Source: Pararhodonellum marinum
GTDB taxonomy: Bacteria > Bacteroidota > Bacteroidia > Cytophagales > Cyclobacteriaceae
DNA length: 64,000 bases
Assembly (NCBI RefSeq): GCF_015354735.1
Contig: NZ_JACEFJ010000012.1
Span: forward strand, 102,412 to 166,411
Direction of reading: 5' to 3'
This document shows, in pieces, positions 54,581 through 63,500 of this stretch; position 1 is the first letter of the stretch, and every line of letters begins with the position of its first letter. The notes beneath the pieces were generated by a model. The model saw only the letters and a program-made list of their open reading frames with translations, had not been told where the DNA came from and searched no databases. The translations under genes and the position numbers were made by a program.

Positions 54581-56557
54581 TTAAAGTTTTATAATCTTAT
54601 AGGCTGTCCTCCGGTTTTCAGCGTGCTGTTCTTCAGTACAGTTGGCGTTTTCATCGCATTCATTCAAAAGCATACTGAATCCATAACCGATTCCCTGCAA
54701 CCTTTCTTGTTGAATTTCCTTTTCTACCAAGTAGTCAATCATGGCTTCCACTCTTTTTTCGGAAAGTACCTGACTGTATAGCTTAGGGAGTTTGGCGTCA
54801 GTATGGTGAGAGATTTCTATGGCCATTTCAGGGTTGTCCATCAATAGTTCAGCAAGGCGGTCCAATGCTTTGGCTGTTTCCTCTAAAATGGTAATGGCTC
54901 CGAATTCAAAAACCACCTCATCCATGGAAAAGACCCTATCTGCCTCGAGTTTGACCAATTCGAACTTTTCATCGACAAAAATGTTTTGGCCTGGAACCGT
55001 TTTTTCATCAAACCTGTAATTGAATCTAGCTGGAAAATATCCGGGTAATTTTATTTCCAAAGTCAGGGGTTTGCCTTCATCAACGGGCAACTCAAACTGC
55101 CCTGAGGTATTGCTTTCTAACTCCACTAACAATTCATCAAAAGCATCCTTCACCAAAATGGGGGCTTGCGGTATTGTTGAATTTGAATTCTCTTCAACCA
55201 AAGTACCTTTAAGAAAGATTTTAGATGGAGGTCTTACTATTTTGAATGTGTAAATATCATCCAAACCGTACCCACCTGGTCTGTCAGAAGAAATAAAGCC
55301 CGTATCTGTGTCTTCAGGATTGAAGAAAATAAAAAAATCATCAGAATTTGAATTTATCGGCGCAGCCAGATTCTGTGGTCTTCCCCAACCTCCGCCAGTC
55401 ATTTCCACTTTAAAAATATCCAATCCACCCAGGCCGGGCCAGCCATCTGAGGCAAAATACAAATCGCCGTTTGGGTGTACATGTGGCGTTCTCTCGTTAC
55501 CAGGTGTATTGATTTCCTTTACAGCCTGTACCCTTGACCATCTACCATTTTCCAGCATATCCATGAAATAAATATCTGTACCCCCTGCTCCTCCCGGCAT
55601 GTTTGAAGTGAAATAAAGGCGCCTTTTTTTCTCATCCCAAAAAGGATCACTCACGCCATATATCAACGGACGGCTGACCGGAAGCACCTGCACACTGTCA
55701 AGATGGAAATTATTGGATTTCTTCCAATACCTGATTTCTGGAAAGATAGTATATGATCTTTTATCCGCTTTGTATCCAGTATCATCTGTTGCATCCTCAT
55801 ACTTTACAGTTTGTACAAAAAACAGGAATTCATCATTTTCAAAGACAGGACCTACGTGTTTGTCATATTCTAAAGCTGCTGTCTTGAAAACCCGTGACAC
55901 ATATTGATTTTCAGCAAACCAAAGCCCATCGAAAACTGCCAAATAACTATTTCCTGTCCGGGTATCAATGGCACTTTTCAAAGCATTATAAGGATTGGCA
56001 TCCGCTAAACGGCCAGTCATCCTGTCAGAAACAAACAGAAATTTATCCTTATACAACGTGGCTCCAAAATCAGAATACCTGGAATTGACCGCATTTAGAT
56101 TTTTGACTTCAATTTCAAAATCCTCGGGTTTGTATTCATATTGCCCCTTGGCTGATAATAAAAGGCTTTCTGCAATCTGCATTTGCGCAGGTGTAAGACT
56201 TTGTTTATCAAGTTTTTGGATTTGAGCGGCAGCTTTTTCAAACTTCTCATTGGTAATCAATACCTTAGAATAAGTTAACCTGTCCCTGGTCTCCAATCGG
56301 TCCAAATCATCCAGTTCACTGAACCAAAACTCTGCCCTTTTAAAATTTCTATCCCCATAATTGGCATGGGCAAGTCCTCTCGCGGCATTATGGCCAGCAT
56401 TTTTATTGTATGCCTTTTCCAGATGTTCAATGGCAATGGGATAATTTTTCATTTCAAGTTGTTCCATACCGTTGATCAAATCCCAGTTTTTGAAACCGGA
56501 ACAGGATACAAAAACAAGAAAGAGGAAACAGGAACAATATCTGATGCGATTTTTCAT
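54581..56557 (-). CDS. porE: OmpA-family lipoprotein with TPR and PD40 repeats (PorE-like)
   Basis: From ATG 56557 the product is 658 residues: a lipobox SCFLFLVFVSC, TPR-like helices (residues 25-130; AIEHLEKAYNKNAGHNAARG), a PD40/WD40-type propeller (about 165-450; RLYFTSNMPGGAGGTDIYFM, GDLYFASDGWPGLGGLDIFK, GFISSDRPGGYGLDDIYTFK), a carboxypeptidase-regulatory domain (about 455-530) and a C-terminal OmpA domain (FEFGAITILEETAKALDRLA, SEKRVEAMIDYLVEKEIQQE). This order is that of PorE of the type IX secretion system, which ties the machine to peptidoglycan. It is the last gene of the adhesin operon, 7 bases behind porP. A paralogue rather than the core PorE is possible. Confidence 0.85.
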   Translation of the reverse strand: MKNRIRYCSCFLFLVFVSCSGFKNWDLINGMEQLEMKNYPIAIEHLEKAYNKNAGHNAARGLAHANYGDRNFKRAEFWFSELDDLDRLETRDRLTYSKVLITNEKFEKAAAQIQKLDKQSLTPAQMQIAESLLLSAKGQYEYKPEDFEIEVKNLNAVNSRYSDFGATLYKDKFLFVSDRMTGRLADANPYNALKSAIDTRTGNSYLAVFDGLWFAENQYVSRVFKTAALEYDKHVGPVFENDEFLFFVQTVKYEDATDDTGYKADKRSYTIFPEIRYWKKSNNFHLDSVQVLPVSRPLIYGVSDPFWDEKKRRLYFTSNMPGGAGGTDIYFMDMLENGRWSRVQAVKEINTPGNERTPHVHPNGDLYFASDGWPGLGGLDIFKVEMTGGGWGRPQNLAAPINSNSDDFFIFFNPEDTDTGFISSDRPGGYGLDDIYTFKIVRPPSKIFLKGTLVEENSNSTIPQAPILVKDAFDELLVELESNTSGQFELPVDEGKPLTLEIKLPGYFPARFNYRFDEKTVPGQNIFVDEKFELVKLEADRVFSMDEVVFEFGAITILEETAKALDRLAELLMDNPEMAIEISHHTDAKLPKLYSQVLSEKRVEAMIDYLVEKEIQQERLQGIGYGFSMLLNECDENANCTEEQHAENRRTAYKIIKL

Positions 56558-56564
56558 GATAAAA

Positions 56565-57539
56565 TCAGAAATACCTTGGTGAAACAATCTGAACTTTTTT
56601 GGGCGGAAGGATGAAACCGACCGAAAGATCATGGGTGGACACATTGGTCCTTCCAAAACCAGTCAGGTTATGGTCATAAGCATAGCCTATGCGAAACCTC
56701 TCATTGACGTAAAATTCGATTAACCCGACCAAAGCTGTCGGTCTTTGAAGGTTATCGTCGAATCCTCGATTTGACAAATTCATGGAAGTTCTGTAAGACA
56801 ATCCCAACCAGAATTTTTCATAAAACAACAAAAAACTGCTGAAATCCATTCGAGCTGGGGCATTGAAATCATCCATATAAAGGAGGGTAGGTTTGAAAGC
56901 CAAATTCGGTGAAATCTCTATTAGGGTTCCTGCGGTAAAATAAAAATTGGAAACCGGTTCAATGATAATGGCCTGATCACCCAGTCCCATTTGAGAGGAG
57001 AATATGTTATCCATAGATACACCCACAAAAAACCTGGGGGTATAATAGTATAGACCAAGCTTGAGATCCGGATACAAAAGCTGATCCCTTCCAGCCGGAA
57101 CAGCCGGATCGTTGGGATCACCTGAATTCAATAGACCACCATCCAACATGGAATTGACCAATCCAGCTCCAAAGCCGAAGCTCAGGAAATGCTCTTCGGC
57201 CAGCTGAAGGTGATAACTCAAGTTTGCGTATGCCCCTGTCGTCCTTTGGGCACCAATGCGATCCATTACCACGTGACCTCCCAGGCCCAGCTTTTTGTTT
57301 TCAATTTTGCCATCAGCAGAAACCACAAACGTCTCAGGACTTCCTTCTATCCCAGCCCATTGTTTCCTGTAATAACTTTGGATGTACATACTTTCCTTAT
57401 ATCCTGCATAGGCGGGGTTTAAAAACAAGGGATTGAACATATATTGACTGAACTGAGGCACTTGCTGTGCGTAGACTTGATCAGTCCACAGGACTATCGG
57501 GATCAAAATCAAAATAAATATTTTTATCCTACCCATCAT
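56565..57539 (-). CDS. porP: PorP/SprF-family type IX secretion outer-membrane protein
   Basis: The 324-residue product has a signal ending in VYAQ and the PorP/SprF strand series QVPQFSQYMFNPLFLNPAYA, ESMYIQSYYRKQWAGIEGSP, GGHVVMDRIGAQRTTGAYAN, LSYHLQLAEEHFLSFGFGAG and RFRIGYAYDHNLTGF at the end. SprF is needed in Flavobacterium to secrete and attach the type B adhesin SprB, and such proteins are usually encoded next to their partner. Here it lies between the giant adhesin (4-base gap) and the PorE-like gene (7-base gap). It is therefore probably the dedicated anchor of the adhesin. Confidence 0.93.
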   Translation of the reverse strand: MMGRIKIFILILIPIVLWTDQVYAQQVPQFSQYMFNPLFLNPAYAGYKESMYIQSYYRKQWAGIEGSPETFVVSADGKIENKKLGLGGHVVMDRIGAQRTTGAYANLSYHLQLAEEHFLSFGFGAGLVNSMLDGGLLNSGDPNDPAVPAGRDQLLYPDLKLGLYYYTPRFFVGVSMDNIFSSQMGLGDQAIIIEPVSNFYFTAGTLIEISPNLAFKPTLLYMDDFNAPARMDFSSFLLFYEKFWLGLSYRTSMNLSNRGFDDNLQRPTALVGLIEFYVNERFRIGYAYDHNLTGFGRTNVSTHDLSVGFILPPKKVQIVSPRYF

Positions 57540-57543
57540 TTCC

Positions 57544-60500
57544 TCATTTTAAAATCGTAACATAACCCGTAAAAAACAACTGTCTTCCAGTCAAATCCTC
57601 TGTAACCGTAATTCTGTAGAAATAGGTGCCTTCAATTAGGTTTTCACCTCCCCAATCATTTCTATAATTGTTGGATTTAAATACCTCCGAACCCCAACGG
57701 TTGACGATTACTACGCTGTTTTCAGGGAACTCATCCGTCAAACCTGAAATATCCCAAGTATCATTTACCCCATCTCCATTAGGTGTAAAGACGGAAGGAA
57801 TATCAAAGTCAATCTGACGGTGTTCCACTTCATCTATGTTGTCCGAAACATCTTCATCAGGTTGAGATGCGGTTACATTTGCCTGATTGAGCACTGTACC
57901 TTGGGTAATGGCTCGAACAATGATCTGCAGCACTTTTGGCGTATTTGGAGGAAGTTCATTTAAGGTCCATGACAGCAACTGACTCTGAGGATTAAAATCT
58001 ATGGTTCCTTCAGAGAAAACACTACTGATATACAAAACCGCAGGAGGAATAACATCCCTTACCAGTACATTGGTTGCCAACTCCTCGGAATTATTGACCA
58101 CTGTAATTTCATAAGTAAATTGATTTCCTACAATAACCACATTGTTGGAGACCGATTTGGTTATGCTCAAATCTATCAGCCTATCAGGCTCTGTGAAAAC
58201 TTGAATGGCCGGAGAATTAGCTAATGCATCGGGGAAATTGTTCCCTATTACAGACACACGGTTGACGATGTCATTGCCTGTCCCCGTCACGATGGTATTG
58301 ATTGTGAATATTCTTTCCTCATTGGCTTCCAGGACATCCACTTCCCAGAGAATACTGTTGCCTATGACCTCGGTTGCATCAGGTATCAATTCGACCACCA
58401 TGAATTGATTGGGAAGGGTGTCCCTTACTTCGAGGTTGAAAGCAGGTATTTCTGAATCATTTCTGATAATAATGGAATAAACGACCACATCTCCTAAGAA
58501 AGCTTCTTCAACATCGACAGATTTACTCACCGTCAAGGTAGTCGATGGATCTATGATCACCTCAATGCCCAAGCCAGGATCACTTTCCTTAGTTCCTTCG
58601 GGATCAGTGGTGCTGTCCACGGTGGCTATATTTCGGATAAAGTCCCCCGTATTTGCCAAATTATTGACTATGGTTACTAATTCCAATTCGAAAACATCAC
58701 CTACAGCCAAAGTCGGTGTTCTCCATTCCAGTGCGCCGTCCTCAGCTACTTCACCTCCCTGATTGGTGGATACAAAAGTCAGGTCTTCAGGTAATTCGTC
58801 CCGAACATAAATGTTCCTGGCTATACTGGGACCATTGTTTCTTATTGTGATCGTATATTTTATCGTATCTCCTTGACGTGCTTGTTCAAGATCTGCTACC
58901 TTCTCAATGGAAAGATCGGAATTGAGCACAACAATGGTTTGAGCTTCATCTTCAATGACTATGGGAAGTTCATTCACTGCTACCTCTACCCTATTGATCA
59001 AAGTATCTCTCGCATCAATTTCCGCCTGAGATACTTGATAAGTTGTAGTCAATGTTCTGCTTTCACCAACTGGAATATCATCCAAAGATCCTGTCAAAGT
59101 AGCTTGGTTGCCATTTGGTAAAACATCTATGGGTCTCAGGCCTGTTAAAGTCACATTGCCGGTATTGTTGATGACAATGGTATAGCTCAAAAGTTCGGGA
59201 CCATTTATTACTTCTTTATCCACTGTTTTTTCCACTGTCATGGCGGCAGCTTGGTTGATGACAGTGACCGCATCATCAGTAGATGGTCCGGGTACTTCAT
59301 TGGTGACCACAGTTACCAAATTGACCAAATTGCTTCCAGCATCTATATCCTCAGCTGTAACTTCATAAACTGCCCTGAGTTCTCTAATTTCACCTACTTG
59401 AATATCATTCAGCGAGCCTGTCAATTGGCCTACCGTACCATTTGGCAACAAATCTGTTACCAGCAAACCTGTTAATGTTACATTGCCAGTATTTGTGATT
59501 CGGATAAGATAATTGAGAATGCCAGGCTGAGCTATACCTGTTCTGTCAACTGTTTTGACAACAGTGAGGGAAGGATTTCGGTTAAGTATTGTCTCCGAAG
59601 TATCTGATATTCCCTCAGGAATTTCATTGGTAGTCACTGTAACCGTATTGACTAAGATTTCACCTAAATCAAAATCAGCTTGTGTGACTTGATAATTTGT
59701 TGTCAATACCCTGGTACCTGCTATCGGGATATCAGCCAAAGAGCCCGCAAGGTTGGCCAAAATTCCATTTGGCAAAACATCTTCAACCTGCAATCCTGTG
59801 AGCGTGACATTACCTGTATTTACCAAAGTAATGGTATAATTGAGCACTTGAATTGAATTGATATCAGTTCGGTTTACTGTTTTTGTAACAGTAAGTTGAG
59901 GATTTTGAATGATGGTCGTAACAGCAGTATCCTCAGTAGGACCAGGCACTTCATTGGTTACCACCCTTACCGTATTGATCAGATCATTTCCTCTATTGAC
60001 ATCTCCCTGAGAGGCTTGGTAGCTGATGGTAAAGATCCTTTCACCACCTACCGCTAGATTCGCCAAAGATCCAGTTGGGGTTCCTTGATTTCCATTAGGG
60101 AGGATGTCAATGAGCTGTATACCTGTCAAAGTTACGTTTCCAGTGTTTCTTATCCTTATGGTATAGTTTAATCTGGTAGGTGCAGATATACTTTCTATAT
60201 CTACGGTTTTTTCTACTGTTAATCCAGGTACCTGTTGAATAATGGTTTCAGCAATATCCGACAGGGGATCCGGCAATAGATCATTTGATACTGACACGCT
60301 ATTCACCAAGATAGCACCTGCATTAATTTCTGCTTGGGTTACCTGATAGGTAGTGTTGATTATACCGGTTTCACCGACTCCGATTTCTCCAATTTCAGTA
60401 CTCAGGTTTATTTCATTTCCATTTGGAAGTACATCCAAAACAGTCAGGTTCCTTAAAGCTACGTTCCCCGTATTGACGATGGTGATGGTATAATTGAGCA

Positions 60501-63500
60501 CAACAGGCCCACTGATCATTTCTTGATCAACCGATTTGCTAAGGGTAAAAGAAGGATTTTGGATTATGGTAGTTTCTGCCGTATCATTCACAGGTGTGGT
60601 AACTTCATTCGTTACCACAGAAGCCGTGTTTACCAAAGGTTCTCCGCTATCTAAATCTCCCTGAGTGGCTGTATAAGTAGTGGTAAAGACCCTACTTTCT
60701 CCAATTGGAATATCATCCATTGATCCTTCCAATTGGGCAGGACTACCATCGGGTAATAAATCGGAGACCTGTACCCCTGTCAACACCACATTTCCTGTAT
60801 TGGCTACGGTGATAGTGTAATTCAATATAGTCGGTTCTGAAATACTCGCTTGATCGACTTCCTTTACTATGCTTAAAATGGGATCTTGATCAATTGTAGT
60901 TTCAGCGGTATCAACTGTAGGTCCTGGAACTTCATTTGTAACTACAGAAACCGTATTTACTAAGGTTTCCCCTAAATTGATATCCGCTTGAGTCGCTTCA
61001 TAACTGGTGGTGAAAATGCGACTTTGCCCCACTGGAATGTCAGCCAAAGACCCTTGTAAGTCGGCTGTGTTTCCATCTGGCAGAATATCTGTAACCTGAA
61101 GTCCTGTTAAGGCTTGATTTCCGGTGTTTTGAATTGTGATCGTATAATTTAATAAAGTGGGTTGGTCAATGTTCGGAACATCTACCACTTTTGAAACGGT
61201 CAGACTACCAGCTTGTTCAATGGTGGTTACAGCCGAATCAGTAATGGGACCCGGCACCTCGTTGGTAATAACTGAAACCGTGTTGACCAAATCTTCCCCA
61301 CTGTTTATTTCAGATTGCGAGACGGTATAACTTGTGGTCAATGCTCTACTGCCACCCACTGGAATATCTTCTAAAGAGCCTGAAAGTTCTGCTTGTTCAC
61401 CGTTTGGTAAAATGTCGGTAACCACAAGCCCAGATAAAGCCACATTACCAGTGTTGGCAATGGTGATTGTATAATTGAGTGTTTCTGGTTCCAGGATACT
61501 GGTCTGATCAACCACTTTTTCAACAGTCAATCCGGGTTGGGAGCTTATTGTTGTTTCGGCCGTGTCCACAATGGGCCCTGGGACTTCAATACTGGTTACG
61601 GAAACCGTGTTGACTAGGGTATTACCCGCATTGATATCTGCTTGGGTGACAGAATAGCTTGTTGTAAACACAAGGTTTTGGCCTGGCGCCAAGCTTTGAT
61701 TGCTTTGGGTTAAAATCACCCTTCTGCCATCAGGGAAAATTTCTTCCACTACTACACCGGTCAGGGTGATGGACCCAGTGTTTGTCAAAGAAATCCTATA
61801 ATTCAATTGGGTCGGTTGAGAAATATTTTCTCTATTTACTGTTTTTTCTATGGAAAGTGCAGGCTCTGATGAAACCTGTGTAATTGCCGTATCCTCAATT
61901 GCATCCGTGATTTCAGCTGCGATAAAGGAAACCCTGTTTACTAAATCTACACCCGCATCAATATCGGCTTGGGTAGCATTGTAAGTTGTGCTTAAAACTC
62001 TGGACCCTCCTACTGGTATATCAGCCAAGGAGCCATTCAGATTTGCCTGCTCGCCATTCGGCAAGATATCAATGACCTGAATATTAGTGAGGGTTATATT
62101 TCCTGTATTGACAATGGTTATTGTATAACTGAGCGGTGTCGGTTCCGTAATATTGGTCCGGTTTACCACTTTTGTAATCGTTGCCGATGGGTTTTGTGTG
62201 ATGACTGTGACAGCTGTATCTGAGGTGGGACCTGCTACTTCATTGGTTACCACCTCAACGGTATTGATCAATTCTTCCCCTATATCAATATCTGCTTGGG
62301 TTACTTGATAAGTGGCGGTAAGCTGTCTGCTTCCTCCTACAGGGATATTCGCCAAAGAACCTTGAATAGAAGCATTGCTTCCGTTTGGCAGAATATCAGT
62401 TACTTGCAATCCTGTAAGCGGCACGTTACCGGTATTGGTAATGGTGATGGTATAATTCAGCACACCGGGATTCTGGATGTTGTTTTGGTCAACGATTTTA
62501 TTGACCGTAAGCCCAGAATTTTGATCAATGGAAGTTTCTGCGGTTGCAGTACTTGGACCCGGAACTTGGTCTGAAACCACTCTGGCTTCATTGATCAATG
62601 AAATACCCGCCTCTATGTCTGCTTGAGTTGCTTCGTATGTGATATTAAAAGACCTGCTTTGACCCAAAGTCAAAATATTCGGGGTCACAGGAATATTTAC
62701 TACTGTACCATCCGGCAAGCGATCGGTGAGCTGAACACATGTCAATAATACGTTCCCTGTATTTGAAATAGTAATGGTATAATTTAAAGTGGTGGGAGTA
62801 GATATACTTGTCTGCTCCACTACTTTGGTAATGGTCAATCCTGCAGATTGAACAATATCGGTTTCCGCAGTGTCTGTGGTGGGCCCGGGAATTTCATTCG
62901 TTTCTACCTCAACGGTATTGACTAAAGTTAGACCAGCATCAATATCAGCTTGAGTCGCACTGTAGCTTACCGGAAACACTAGATTTTGACCTGGAGCAAT
63001 GGATTGATTCCCTTGAGACAAAAATATTGTCGTTCCATCTGGTAAAATATCTCGGACAACCAAACCAGTTAGCGTTATACCTCCAGTATTTCTTATGGAA
63101 ATGCTATAATTTAAGGTCGTCGGTGAACCTATTTCAAGTCTATTCACGGTTTTTTCCACCAGAATATCAGCTTGACTCGAAACCGTGGTAATTGCCGTAT
63201 CTTCAGTAGGTATCGTAACTTCGTTGGTTATGATACTTACCCTATTTATCAAGTCATCACCTTCATCAATTTCTTCCTGACTTACTGAGTAGTTTGTACT
63301 CAAAACCCTGACTTCTCCAACTGGGATATCATCAAAAGATCCATTTAGATTAGCTATTTCACCATTGGGTAAAATATCAGTAACCTGTAAGCCTGTAAGT
63401 GCAACATTTCCGGTATTGACGATGGTAATGGTGTAATTGAGAGATGTGGGTTCAGTGATGCTGGTCCTGTCCACTATCTTTTCTATGGTTAAGGAAGCTT

